Below, in pieces: positions 16,532 through 24,712 of a stretch of DNA of 64,000 nt (within the stretch, counting starts at the first letter, position 1; every line of letters begins with the position of its first letter). Made by a program: the position numbers and the translations under genes. Under the pieces are notes generated by a model. It saw nothing but the letters and a program-made list of their open reading frames with translations. It was not told where the DNA came from and did no database searches. The stretch is taken from positions 2,480,001-2,544,000 of the forward strand of contig NZ_AP025171.1 in assembly GCF_003402535.2 (NCBI RefSeq), written 5' to 3'. The DNA is from Cupriavidus sp. P-10. GTDB taxonomy: Bacteria; Pseudomonadota; Gammaproteobacteria; Burkholderiales; Burkholderiaceae.

Positions 16532-17347
16532 ATGCGATACGGGAAATTCGGCTTCGCGGTGGCCGCGGCAGTGCTGGCGCTGGGCGTGATGCAGGGCGCA
16601 AGCGCCGCCGATCCGGACAAGAAGGAAATCCGCTTCGGCGCCACCGCCGGCCCGTACGCCGACCAGATCCGCTATGGCGTGAAGCCGGTGCTGGAAAAGC
16701 GCGGCTACAAGGTCACGATCATCGAGTTCAGCGACTACGTGCAGCCCAACCTGGCGCTGGCCGACGGTGCCATCGACGCCAATGCCTTCCAGCACGTGGC
16801 TTACCTGAAGAAGTTCTCGGCCGACCGCAAGCTGCAGCTGACCGACATCATCCAGGTCCCGACCGCGCCGATCGGCATCTACAGCCACAAGCACAAGACC
16901 CTGGCCGAGGTAAAGCCGGGCAATACCGTATCGCTGCCGAACGACCCGACCAACCTGGCACGCGCCATCGCCATCCTGCAGCAGGTGGGCTGGGTCACGC
17001 TCAAGCCGGGCACCGACCCGATCCGCGCCAGCGAGCGCGACATCGACGCCAACCCGCACAAGCTCAAGCTGATCCAGCTGGAGGCCGCGCAACTGCCGCG
17101 CTCGCTCGACGACGTCGACTACGCCTTCGTCAACGGCAATTTCGCGCTGGCCGCGGGGCTGAAGCTGACCACCGCGCTGGCGCTGGAAAAAATCCCCGAC
17201 TACTACATGAACCTGGTGGCGGTGAAGACGGCCGACCTCAACAAGCCGTTCGTCAAGGACATCAAGGAAGCCTACCAGTCGGCCGAGTTCAAGGCAGTGA
17301 CGCAGCAGCGCTTCGCGGGCTTCGTGCCGCCGCCGTACCAGCGCTGA
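16532..17347 (+). CDS. metQ: MetQ/NlpA-family methionine-type substrate-binding protein (orphan)
   Basis: The ATG at 16532 has a GGGGAG ribosome binding site 6 bases upstream and gives 271 residues. The mature region carries the NlpA/MetQ hallmarks: KEIRFGATAGPYADQI, the YVQPNLALADGAIDANAFQH segment and SLPNDPTNLARA. Members bind methionine for the MetNI transporter. Unlike most members it lacks a lipobox cysteine: the signal peptide ends ASA-ADP, so it should be a soluble periplasmic protein. No metN or metI is adjacent, so it must use a transporter encoded elsewhere or bind another amino acid. Confidence 0.8.
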   Translation: MRYGKFGFAVAAAVLALGVMQGASAADPDKKEIRFGATAGPYADQIRYGVKPVLEKRGYKVTIIEFSDYVQPNLALADGAIDANAFQHVAYLKKFSADRKLQLTDIIQVPTAPIGIYSHKHKTLAEVKPGNTVSLPNDPTNLARAIAILQQVGWVTLKPGTDPIRASERDIDANPHKLKLIQLEAAQLPRSLDDVDYAFVNGNFALAAGLKLTTALALEKIPDYYMNLVAVKTADLNKPFVKDIKEAYQSAEFKAVTQQRFAGFVPPPYQR

Positions 17348-17366
17348 TCCGGTCCGGAAACCCTGC

Positions 17367-17394
17367 AAAGGGCTCCCGCATGGGAGCCCCTTTT
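17367..17394 (+). terminator. Rho-independent terminator of the MetQ-type gene
   Basis: GGGCTCCC (17370-17377), loop GCAT and GGGAGCCC (17382-17389) form an 8-bp GC-rich stem followed by CTTTT, and preceded by AAA so that the helix can extend. It starts 23 bases after the stop codon. Confidence 0.85.
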
Positions 17395-17548
17395 CGTTGG
17401 TCGTGCCTGGACCCGGCTCCCGTTGTGCGCAGCAAGACAATTGGCCCGCTAAGCCGCCGCAAATACCCTACACTCGACTACACATGCCGCGCGCGCCCAC
17501 AAAGCACGCCCGGGATCACAACACGACACGCGCATCAAGAGACCTGCC

Positions 17549-18634
17549 ATGTCCATGGTTGCGAGCTTCGAGATCGGCTATACGCGTTATCTCGCCCCGC
17601 CGGGCGAACCCTCTTCCCCCACTTCCCCGCCCCCGCCCCTTGCCAGCGACCCGGACGCGCTGCTGCCGCTGTACCAGGCCATGGTACTGACGCGCCAGTT
17701 CGACCTGAAGGCGATCGCGCTGCAGCGCACCGGCAAGATCGGCACCTTTGCCTCGGCCCTCGGGCAGGAGGCCATCGGCGTCGGCGTGGCCTGCGCGATG
17801 CGGCCCGAAGACGTGCTGGTGCCCTCTTACCGCGACCATGCGGCGCAGTTTGTGCGGGGCGTCACGATGACCGAGAGCCTGCTGTACTGGGGCGGAGACG
17901 AACGCGGCAGCGGTTTTGCGGCGGCGCCGCATGACTTTGCCAACTGCGTGCCGATCGGCACCCAGGTATGCCATGCCGCCGGCGCTGCCTATGCCTTCCA
18001 GCTGCGCAACGAGCCAAGGGTGGCAGTGTGCCTGCTCGGCGACGGCGGCACCTCGAAGGGCGATTTCTACGAAGGCATGAACATGGCCGGCGCGTGGCGC
18101 GCGCCGATGGTCATCGTGATCAACAACAACCAGTGGGCAATCTCGATGCCGCGCAGCGGGCAGACCGCGGCGCAGACGCTGGCGCAGAAGGCCATCGCGG
18201 CAGGCATACCGGGCGAGCAGATCGACGGCAACGACGTGGTCGCGGTGCGGCACCGCGTGGGCGAGGCCATCGAGCGCGCGCGCGCAGGCGGCGGGCCCGC
18301 GCTGATCGAGGCCATCACCTACCGGCTGGGCGACCACACCACCGCGGACGATGCCTCGCGCTACCGCGACGAGGCCAGCGTCAAGGCGCACTGGCAGGAA
18401 GAGCCGCTGCTGCGCCTGCGCACGCATCTGCTGTCGCTGAACGCCTGGGACGCGGCCCGCGAAGAGGCGCTGGTCAAGGCCTGCTCGCAGCAGGTGGCGC
18501 AGGCGGTGGAAGCCTACCTGGCGCTGCCGCCGCCGGATCCCGCGGCAATGTTCGACTGCCTGTACGCCACCATGCCGCAGGCGCTGCAGGCGCAACTGGA
18601 GACGGCGCGGCGCTATCCCGCGCAGCACGGCTAG
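17549..18634 (+). CDS. pdhA: 2-oxoacid (pyruvate) dehydrogenase E1 alpha subunit
   Basis: This 361-residue ThDP enzyme subunit catalyses decarboxylation of a 2-oxoacid as part of the E1-E2-E3 complex. The ThDP motif begins GDGGTSKGDFYEG and ends with VINNNQ. The substrate-channel region QRTGKIGTFASALGQEAIGV is typical of PdhA-type E1 alpha. The separate alpha and beta subunits differ from the single-chain AceE normally used by proteobacteria for central pyruvate dehydrogenase, so this is probably an additional, perhaps conditional, complex. A branched-chain 2-oxoacid specificity is the main alternative. It is the first gene of pdhA-pdhB-E2. Confidence 0.88.
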   Translation: MSMVASFEIGYTRYLAPPGEPSSPTSPPPPLASDPDALLPLYQAMVLTRQFDLKAIALQRTGKIGTFASALGQEAIGVGVACAMRPEDVLVPSYRDHAAQFVRGVTMTESLLYWGGDERGSGFAAAPHDFANCVPIGTQVCHAAGAAYAFQLRNEPRVAVCLLGDGGTSKGDFYEGMNMAGAWRAPMVIVINNNQWAISMPRSGQTAAQTLAQKAIAAGIPGEQIDGNDVVAVRHRVGEAIERARAGGGPALIEAITYRLGDHTTADDASRYRDEASVKAHWQEEPLLRLRTHLLSLNAWDAAREEALVKACSQQVAQAVEAYLALPPPDPAAMFDCLYATMPQALQAQLETARRYPAQHG

Positions 18635-18680
18635 CGCCCGACCAACCCTGACGGCGTTCAACGACCAAAGCGAGCTAACC

Positions 18681-19658
18681 ATGGCGGAAATCAATCTGGT
18701 CGAAGCGGTCAACCTGGCACTGGGCCATGCGCTGGAGAGCGATCCCGACGTATTGCTGCTGGGCGAGGACATCGGCGTCAACGGCGGCGTATTCCGCGCC
18801 ACCGCCGGCCTGCAGGCGCGCTTCGGCGCGGCGCGGGTCATGGATACGCCGCTGGCCGAGGGCGGCATCGTCGGCGCCGCGATCGGCATGGCGGCGATGG
18901 GGCTCAGGCCCGTGGCCGAAATCCAGTTCACCGGCTTTATCTATCCGGCCATCGACCACATCATCAACCACGCCGCGCGCATGCGCCACCGCACGCGCGG
19001 GCGGCTGAGCTGCCCGCTGGTGGTGCGCTCGCCGTGCGGCGCGGGCATCCACGCGCCCGAGCATCATTCGGAAAGCCCGGAAGCAATGTTTGCGCACATG
19101 CCAGGGCTGCGCGTGGTGGTGCCGTCGTCGCCGGCACGCGCGTACGGGCTGCTGCTGGCCGCGATCGCCGATCCCGATCCGGTGATCTTCCTCGAGCCCA
19201 CGCGGTTGTACCGGCTGTTCCGCCAAGAAGTGGCCGACGACGGCGCGGTGCTGCCGCTCGATACCTGCTTCACGCTGCGCGAAGGGAGCGACATCACGCT
19301 GGTGACCTGGGGCGCGATGGTGCAGGAGACGCTGACCGCCGCCGACGAACTGGCCGCCGAGGGCGTGAGCGCAACTGTGATCGACGTCGCCACGCTCAAG
19401 CCGCTCGACATGCAGACTATCCTCGAAGCGGTGGCGCGCACCGGACGCTGCGTGATCGTGCACGAAGCGCCACGCACCGCTGGCTTTGGCGCCGAGATCG
19501 CGGCGGAGCTGGCCGATGCCGGGCTGTATTCGCTGGCAGCGCCGGTGCAGCGCGTGGCCGGCTTCGACACCGTGGTGCCGCTGGCGCGGCTGGAATACAC
19601 CTACCTGCCCAGCGCCGCGCGCATCGCCGACGCGGCACGCAAGGCCATGGCCGCCTGA
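18681..19658 (+). CDS. pdhB: 2-oxoacid (pyruvate) dehydrogenase E1 beta subunit
   Basis: This is a 325-residue transketolase-like subunit. Features include LLLGEDIGVNGGVFRAT, FGAARVMDTPLAEGGIVG and the C-terminal domain starting near VSATVIDVATLKPLD. It pairs with the E1 alpha subunit to form an alpha2beta2 decarboxylase. It lies 46 bases after the E1 alpha stop and 35 bases before the E2 start, in one operon. Confidence 0.9.
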   Translation: MAEINLVEAVNLALGHALESDPDVLLLGEDIGVNGGVFRATAGLQARFGAARVMDTPLAEGGIVGAAIGMAAMGLRPVAEIQFTGFIYPAIDHIINHAARMRHRTRGRLSCPLVVRSPCGAGIHAPEHHSESPEAMFAHMPGLRVVVPSSPARAYGLLLAAIADPDPVIFLEPTRLYRLFRQEVADDGAVLPLDTCFTLREGSDITLVTWGAMVQETLTAADELAAEGVSATVIDVATLKPLDMQTILEAVARTGRCVIVHEAPRTAGFGAEIAAELADAGLYSLAAPVQRVAGFDTVVPLARLEYTYLPSAARIADAARKAMAA

Positions 19659-19693
19659 CTGACGCCGAGCAGCACCGAGCCAAGGAAGCGCCG

Positions 19694-20812
19694 ATGAGAG
19701 TCTTCAAGCTGCCCGACCTGGGCGAAGGCCTGCAAGAGGCCGAGATCGTGAACTGGCACGTCAAGGTGGGCGATGCGGTCGCCGCGGACCAGCCGCTGCT
19801 GTCGGTGGAGACCGCCAAGGCCATCGTCGAAATTCCCTCGCCTTACGCGGGCACGATTGGCAAGTTATACGCGCAGCCCGGCGATATCGTCCATCTGGGC
19901 GCGCCGCTGGTGGGCTTCGAGGGCGCGGGCGAGGATGCCGATGCCGGCACCGTGGTCGGCTCGGTCCAGGTCGGCGCGCGCGTGGCCAGCGAAGCCGCGC
20001 CGCAAGGTACGGCCGCGCCCGCCACCGGCATGGGCGCGCGCATAAAGGCCACGCCAGCGGTGCGCGCGCTCGCACGGCGCCTTGGCGTCGACCTGGCGAT
20101 GACCACCGCGTCGGGGCCGGAGGGCACTGTTACCGCCGCAGACGTCGAACGCGTTGCCGCCGCGCTGGCCGAACTTGGCGCGCCCGAAGAACTGCGCGGC
20201 GTGCGCCGCGCGATGGCGCAAAACATGGCGCGCGCGCAGAACGAAGTAGCAGCGGCCACGGTGATGGACGATGCCGATATCCACGCCTGGCAGGCGGGCG
20301 CCGACGTCACCATCCGGCTGGTGCGCGCGCTGGTGGCCGGCTGCCGAGCCGAGCCGGGCCTGAACGCCTGGTACGAGGGCCAGACCGGCCGCCGCCATGT
20401 GCTGAAGAAGATCGACGTCGGCATTGCCGCCGACCTGCCCGAAGGGCTGTTCGTGCCGGTGCTGCGCGACGTGGGCACCCGCGACGCGGCCGACCTGCGC
20501 CATGGGCTCGACCGCATGCGCGCCGACATCCGCGCGCGCACCATCGCCCCCGAAGAGATGCGCGGCAACACCATCACGCTGTCCAATTTCGGCATGATCG
20601 CGGGGCGCTACGCGGCGCCGATCGTGGTGCCGCCAACGGTGGCGATCCTTGGCGCGGGACGGGTGCGGGACGAGGTGGTCGCGGCTGGCGGTGTGCCGGC
20701 GGTGCATCGGGTGATGCCGCTCAGCCTGACGTTTGACCACCGGGTGGTGACGGGGGGTGAGGCGGCGCGTTTTCTGGCGGCGGTGATTGCGGATCTGGAG
20801 AAGCCGGCTTAG
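19694..20812 (+). CDS. pdhC: Dihydrolipoamide acyltransferase (E2) with a variant catalytic motif
   Basis: The ATG at 19694, after an AAGGAAG ribosome binding site, gives 372 residues; the much longer open frame upstream is a shadow of pdhB. Domains in order are one lipoyl domain (residues 1-76, lipoylated Lys42 in VETAKAIVE), a peripheral subunit-binding domain (about 118-153, TPAVRALARRLGV) and the catalytic domain to the end. The catalytic site reads DHRVVTGG: His349 is present, but the Asp of the usual HxxxDG motif is replaced by Thr353. No E3 gene follows; E3 must come from elsewhere. Confidence 0.88.
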   Translation: MRVFKLPDLGEGLQEAEIVNWHVKVGDAVAADQPLLSVETAKAIVEIPSPYAGTIGKLYAQPGDIVHLGAPLVGFEGAGEDADAGTVVGSVQVGARVASEAAPQGTAAPATGMGARIKATPAVRALARRLGVDLAMTTASGPEGTVTAADVERVAAALAELGAPEELRGVRRAMAQNMARAQNEVAAATVMDDADIHAWQAGADVTIRLVRALVAGCRAEPGLNAWYEGQTGRRHVLKKIDVGIAADLPEGLFVPVLRDVGTRDAADLRHGLDRMRADIRARTIAPEEMRGNTITLSNFGMIAGRYAAPIVVPPTVAILGAGRVRDEVVAAGGVPAVHRVMPLSLTFDHRVVTGGEAARFLAAVIADLEKPA

Positions 20813-20861
20813 CGGGACATCGGGGACAGCGCCTGCAAACCCTGCTGCCCGCTTTGTGAAC

Positions 20862-20894
20862 GCTCCCCTCTCCCGCGAAGTGGGAGAGGGGAGC
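20862..20894. terminator. Strong hairpin after the E2 gene
   Basis: GCTCCCCTCTCCC (20862-20874), loop GCGAAGT and the exact complement (20882-20894) form a 13-bp perfect stem 50 bases past the E2 stop. No T-run follows. The arm resembles the hairpin at 14668-14695, and the flanking GGGGAGCAAACC recurs at 44230-44241, pointing to a dispersed repeat family used as terminators. Confidence 0.6.
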
Positions 20895-20968
20895 AAACCG
20901 GCGCGATTTGGCAGGTTTGCGCTGTATATAATGCCGTCGATCCCCGCCGCCGGACCGCCTGACCGCTC

Positions 20969-21163
20969 ATGGAATCCAAAACCGCCCGCCTGACCATCCT
21001 GATCGACCCGGTTAAGAAGAAGGCCTTCGAAACCCTGTGCGCCGCGCAGGACCTGACGCCATCGCAGGTGGTGCGCCAGCTGATCCGCGAATACCTGGCC
21101 CAGCATGGCGTGGAGTACGCCACCAAGCCACGGCCCGCCGGCAGCGGACGGCAGAAAAAGTAG
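20969..21163 (+). CDS. Small ribbon-helix-helix-like protein
   Basis: The protein has 64 residues. The start has the RHH beta-strand pattern (KTARLTILIDPVKKKAFE), followed by two helices (LCAAQDLTPSQVVRQLIREYLAQHG) and a basic tail. This is the CopG/Arc-like DNA-binding fold used by small repressors and antitoxins. No toxin gene is adjacent: the next gene is a convergent SulP permease one base away. It may therefore be a stand-alone regulator; its target is unknown. Confidence 0.7.
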   Translation: MESKTARLTILIDPVKKKAFETLCAAQDLTPSQVVRQLIREYLAQHGVEYATKPRPAGSGRQKK

Positions 21164-21164
21164 C

Positions 21165-22874
21165 TCAGCGGGGGGCGCCCGTATCCCCGCGATCCCGTTC
21201 CACACCGCCCTCGCCCGCCAGCACGCCGCAGCGCTGCACCGCCTGCGCCAGCGCGTCCGCGTAGTTCTCCTCGCCCAGTTCCGCCAGCACCCCGGCCCGC
21301 GCCAGCTTGTGCCGCACGCGCGCATTGGCCTCGGCCAGTACCACCGCCACGCCGCGCCGGCGCAGCGTGCGGATCACGGCTTCCAGCGTCTGCAAGCCGG
21401 TCATGTCGATGAACGGCACCCGGCCCAGGCGGATCAGCAGCACGCGCGGCTCGGTATGGGTGTGCACCAGCGCCTGCTCGCAGGCCTCGACCGCGCCGAA
21501 GAAGAACGGGCCGTCGATGGCGTAGACCAGCACGCCCGGCGGGATGCGGGCAGCCAGAGGATCGGCCGCGCCCGCTTCGAAGCTCAGCTCGCGCTCGATG
21601 CCCGTCGCGTCCTGGCGCGTCACTTCCACCGACGCCGACATGCGCCGCAGGAACTGCAGCATGGCCAGGATCACGCCGATATTGACCGCGACCACCAGGT
21701 CGGTCAGCACGGTCAGCGTGAAGGTGATCAGCAGGATGACCACGTCGGCGCGCGGCGCGCGCCGCACCATGCGCGCAAACTGGCGCGCCTCGCTCATGTT
21801 CCACGCCACCACGAACAGTATCGCCGCGAGCGTAGCCAGCGGCACGCTCGCCGCCAGCGGTGCCAGGAACAGCAGCACCAGCACCAGCGTCAGCGCATGG
21901 GTGATGCCGGCCAGCGGGCTGTTGCCGCCGTTGCGGATATTGGTGGCGGTGCGGGCGATGGCGCCGGTCGCGGCAAACCCGCCAAACAGCGGCGCCAGGA
22001 TATTGGCGATGCCCTGCCCCACCAGTTCCTGGTTGGAATCGTGCCGGGTGCCGGCCATGCCGTCGGCCACCACCGCGGACAGCAGCGATTCGATCGCGCC
22101 CAGCATGGCGATGGTGAAGGCGGGCCCCGCCAGTTCGATCAGGCGCGCCAGCGTGACTTCCGGCAACGCCGGCACCGGCAACCCGCGCGGCAGGCCGCCG
22201 AAGGCGCTGCCGATGGTGGCTACGCCATCGAAGCGGAACAACGCCTGCACCGCGGTCGCCACCACCAGCGCCACCAGCGGGCCGGGAATGCGGTGCAGCC
22301 AGCGGATCCGCGGCGCACCCAGCACCAGCAACAGGCTCCCCAGCGCCAGCGCGGTGGTGGCCGCGTGCCACTGTGGCAGCGCCTGCAGCAGGTGCCACAG
22401 CTTTTCATGGAAGTGGGTGCCGGCTACCGGCGGCAGCCCGAAGAAGTCGCGCCATTGCCCGACAAAGATGATCACGCCAATGCCAGCAGTAAAGCCGACG
22501 ATCACCGGCGCGGGAATGTAGCGGATCACGCCGCCCAGCCGCGCCAGGCCCAGCGCCAGCAGGATCAGCCCGGCCATCAGCGTGGCGAGTTGCAGCCCGC
22601 CAATGCCATGGCGCGCGGTGATGGCGGACAGGACCACGATGAACGCGCCGGTGGGGCCGGCAATCTGCAGCCGGCTGCCGCCGAACAGCGACACCGCCAG
22701 CCCGGCGACGATGGCCGTGTACAGCCCTTGCTCGGGCTTGGCGCCGGATGCGATCGCAAACGCCATCGCCAGCGGCAGCGCCACCACGCCCACGATCACG
22801 CCCGACACCAGGTTGGGCAGCCAGTTGCCGCGGCGGAACAGCCCGGCCTGCCATGCTTCGCGCAGCGCGATCAT
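21165..22874 (-). CDS. SulP-family inorganic anion transporter with STAS domain
   Basis: The protein has 569 residues. About residues 15-410 form the SLC26/SulP membrane domain with characteristic segments (LPLAMAFAIASGAKPEQGLYTA near the N-terminus; GGFAATGAIARTATN in the middle). About residues 435-555 form a cytoplasmic STAS domain (PPGVLVYAIDGPFFFGAVEA, VPFIDMTGLQTLEAV). Members transport sulfate, bicarbonate or other anions with H+ or Na+. Sulfate is plausible given the sulfur genes nearby, but the family is too diverse to decide. Confidence 0.9.
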   Translation of the reverse strand: MIALREAWQAGLFRRGNWLPNLVSGVIVGVVALPLAMAFAIASGAKPEQGLYTAIVAGLAVSLFGGSRLQIAGPTGAFIVVLSAITARHGIGGLQLATLMAGLILLALGLARLGGVIRYIPAPVIVGFTAGIGVIIFVGQWRDFFGLPPVAGTHFHEKLWHLLQALPQWHAATTALALGSLLLVLGAPRIRWLHRIPGPLVALVVATAVQALFRFDGVATIGSAFGGLPRGLPVPALPEVTLARLIELAGPAFTIAMLGAIESLLSAVVADGMAGTRHDSNQELVGQGIANILAPLFGGFAATGAIARTATNIRNGGNSPLAGITHALTLVLVLLFLAPLAASVPLATLAAILFVVAWNMSEARQFARMVRRAPRADVVILLITFTLTVLTDLVVAVNIGVILAMLQFLRRMSASVEVTRQDATGIERELSFEAGAADPLAARIPPGVLVYAIDGPFFFGAVEACEQALVHTHTEPRVLLIRLGRVPFIDMTGLQTLEAVIRTLRRRGVAVVLAEANARVRHKLARAGVLAELGEENYADALAQAVQRCGVLAGEGGVERDRGDTGAPR

Positions 22875-23173
22875 GCGGAAATTCCTTGCAGTGGGTCAAC
22901 GTTGGAGGGAGGGGCACAGGTGCATCGAATGATAACAACATGTTAATGAAAGTGACATGTGACACCGGCACTTGCCGCTTGCGCCGGCTCCGCGCTGGCG
23001 ACTCGGCAAGGGCCAGCGCAAGGGTCTCCGCAAAGGGCCGTGCGAAGGCGTTGTAAAGCCTGCACGCGACCTGTCGCTATCACCGGCCAATTCCTATACT
23101 GGAGTGGCTCGTCCGGACGGCCCGGGCGGAAGAGCCCGGCGGACGCGGTCACTCACTGCAATCGGAGGCCATC
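22875..23173. other. Divergent intergenic region between SulP and universal stress genes
   Basis: No gene is seen. An AT-richer patch with AATGATAACAACATGTTAATG sits at about 22927-22947, 55-75 bases upstream of the SulP start, and contains the imperfect palindrome AACATGTT. It is likely the SulP promoter. The region up to 23173 contains TATACT at 23095-23100 without a good -35 partner. Confidence 0.3.
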
Positions 23174-23611
23174 ATGTTCACGCACCTCCTTGTGCCCACC
23201 GACGGCTCCGCACGTGCCGAAGCGATGGTGGCCCGCGCCATGGCCTTCGCCAGCCGCATCGGCGCCCGCGCGACCGGCCTGCATGTGATTCCCGAGTACC
23301 ACGTCATGACATACCGGCTGACCAGCCTGCAGGACACCAAGGAGTCCTTCGCGGCAGAGGCCGCACGCCATGCCGATACCTTCCTGGCCGCGGTCACGCG
23401 TGCGGCCAGCCAGGCCGGCGTGCCATGCGACACCGTCACCGCCACCGACGATCACCCCTGGCAGGCCATCGTCCAGTGCGCCGAACAGCGCGGCTGCGAC
23501 CTCATCGTGATGTCGTCGCACGGGCGGCGCGGATTGCAGGCCTTGCTGATCGGCAGTGAAACGCAAAAAGTCCTGACGCACAGCACGATCCCGGTGCTGG
23601 TCCTGCGCTAG
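23174..23611 (+). CDS. Universal stress protein (UspA family)
   Basis: This is a 145-residue single-domain Usp: HLLVPTDGSARAEAMVARA at the N-terminus, an MSSHGRRGLQALLIGSET nucleotide-binding loop and a VPVLVLR-type ending. Such proteins bind ATP or related ligands and help survival under starvation or oxidative stress. GGAGG precedes the ATG by 6 bases. It lies 86 bases before a peroxiredoxin gene on the same strand. Confidence 0.9.
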   Translation: MFTHLLVPTDGSARAEAMVARAMAFASRIGARATGLHVIPEYHVMTYRLTSLQDTKESFAAEAARHADTFLAAVTRAASQAGVPCDTVTATDDHPWQAIVQCAEQRGCDLIVMSSHGRRGLQALLIGSETQKVLTHSTIPVLVLR

Positions 23612-23697
23612 GCGGCAGCCAATCGCACGCGGTGCCGGCCGGCACGCCGGCACCGCGCTTTTTCCACCCCCCAATGCCAACCGCAAGGAGCGCAACC

Positions 23698-24354
23698 ATG
23701 GCGATTCGACTGGGCGAACAAGCCCCGGATTTCACCGCAGACACCACGGAAGGCAAGCTCAGCTTCCATGAATGGATCGGCGACAACTGGGCGATCCTGT
23801 TCTCGCACCCAAAGGACTTCACGCCGGTCTGCACCACCGAACTGGGTTACATGGCGCGGCTCAAGCCCGAATTCGACAAGCGCAATACCAAGATCATCGG
23901 CCTGAGCATCGATCCCGTCAGCGACCACCAGCGCTGGGCCAAGGACATCGAGGAAACCCAGGGCGCCGCCGTCAACTATCCGATGATCGGCGACGCCGAC
24001 CTGACCGTGGCCAAGCTCTACGACATGATCCACCCCGAAGCCAGCGGCAGCGGACCGCGCACGGCGGTGGACAACGCAACCATCCGCTCGGTGTTCATCA
24101 TCGGCCCGGACAAGAAGGTCAAGGCGATGCTGGTGTATCCGATGAGCGCGGGGCGCAATTTCGATGAAGTGCTGCGCCTGCTGGATTCGCTGCAGCTCAA
24201 TGCCAAGCACACCGTGGCCACGCCGGTGAACTGGAAGCCGGGCGAGGATGTCATCATCCCGACATCGGTCTCGGACGAAGATGCGAAGAAGAAATACCCG
24301 CAGGGGTTCAAGACGCTGAAGCCCTACCTGCGCACGGTGGAGCAGCCCAAGTAA
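23698..24354 (+). CDS. 1-Cys peroxiredoxin (Prx6 type)
   Basis: The ATG at 23698, with an AAGGAG site upstream, gives 218 residues. The peroxidatic cysteine is Cys45 in KDFTPVCTTELG, and no other cysteine occurs, so it is a 1-Cys enzyme reducing hydroperoxides in the cytoplasm. The C-terminal Prx6 extension (VNWKPGEDVIIP, PYLRTVEQPK) is present. LsfA of Pseudomonas, a family member, was found as a protein induced by sulfate starvation. That makes its location near sulfur genes noteworthy, though regulation here is untested. Confidence 0.92.
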   Translation: MAIRLGEQAPDFTADTTEGKLSFHEWIGDNWAILFSHPKDFTPVCTTELGYMARLKPEFDKRNTKIIGLSIDPVSDHQRWAKDIEETQGAAVNYPMIGDADLTVAKLYDMIHPEASGSGPRTAVDNATIRSVFIIGPDKKVKAMLVYPMSAGRNFDEVLRLLDSLQLNAKHTVATPVNWKPGEDVIIPTSVSDEDAKKKYPQGFKTLKPYLRTVEQPK

Positions 24355-24444
24355 AGGCGCCGGGCAGGCCCGGGCAAGACCAGACAAGGGAGAGAGCGAG
24401 CAAGGGAGCGCGGCAGGGCGTGGAGGTCACGCAAGACCGCGGGC

Positions 24445-24476
24445 AGGCGTCCCGGGCAGTGCCAGCCGGGACGCCT
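24445..24476. terminator. Hairpin downstream of the peroxiredoxin gene
   Basis: AGGCGTCCCGG (24445-24455) and its exact complement CCGGGACGCCT (24466-24476) form an 11-bp stem with a 10-base loop, 90 bases after the peroxiredoxin stop in the convergent space before cheV. It has no T-run, so the terminator call is from position and stability. Confidence 0.45.
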
Positions 24477-24494
24477 GACTTGTCCACAGGGAAC

Positions 24495-24515
24495 TATCCA
24501 CAGGTTCAGTGGATA
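24495..24515. promoter_or_regulatory. TATCCAC-N7-GTGGATA inverted repeat, copy 1
   Basis: A 7-bp perfect inverted repeat with a 7-base spacer (AGGTTCA). A TTGTCCACAGG lies just upstream at about 24479-24490, giving a cluster of DnaA-box-like TCCACA sequences. The same 21-base architecture recurs at 51034-51054. It lies in a convergent gap between the peroxiredoxin gene and cheV, so no adjacent start codon identifies a target. Confidence 0.3.
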
Positions 24516-24560
24516 TCCCCCCTCTTGACAACCGCCAAGGGCGCGCCGGCCTTGGCTCGT

Positions 24561-24590
24561 ACTGGAGTGCCCGTTTTATAGGCAACCAGT
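24561..24590. other. Inverted repeat downstream of a sigma70-like promoter sequence
   Basis: ACTGG..TGCC at the left and GGCA.CCAGT at the right form a paired element around CGTTTTATA. The sequence TTGGCT (24552-24557), 17 bases, TTTATA (24575-24580) resembles a promoter pointing right, yet there is no rightward gene before the convergent cheV. It could be an operator, a small-RNA start or a chance structure. Confidence 0.25.
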
Positions 24591-24712
24591 TAACGTAAGG
24601 GAATGCTTGCAGCCTGAAGGGTTTTGTGCCTTGTGCTGCCTAAGACCACCCAGGTTGTGCTCTCGGGCACCGAACTCAGGCACTCAACTCAGGCACCCGA
24701 CTCACGCAGCGC

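Noticed and set aside
21105..22946. A 613-codon plus-strand frame over the SulP gene
   Set aside because: Composition is His/Gln/Arg-rich as expected for the reverse of a membrane-protein gene.
24479..24515. Replication origin suggested by DnaA-box-like TCCACA repeats
   Set aside because: Only two or three boxes, no AT-rich unwinding region and no dnaA, parAB or rep gene nearby.
24525..24530. TTGACA as a promoter -35
   Set aside because: No acceptable -10 hexamer lies 15-19 bases downstream.
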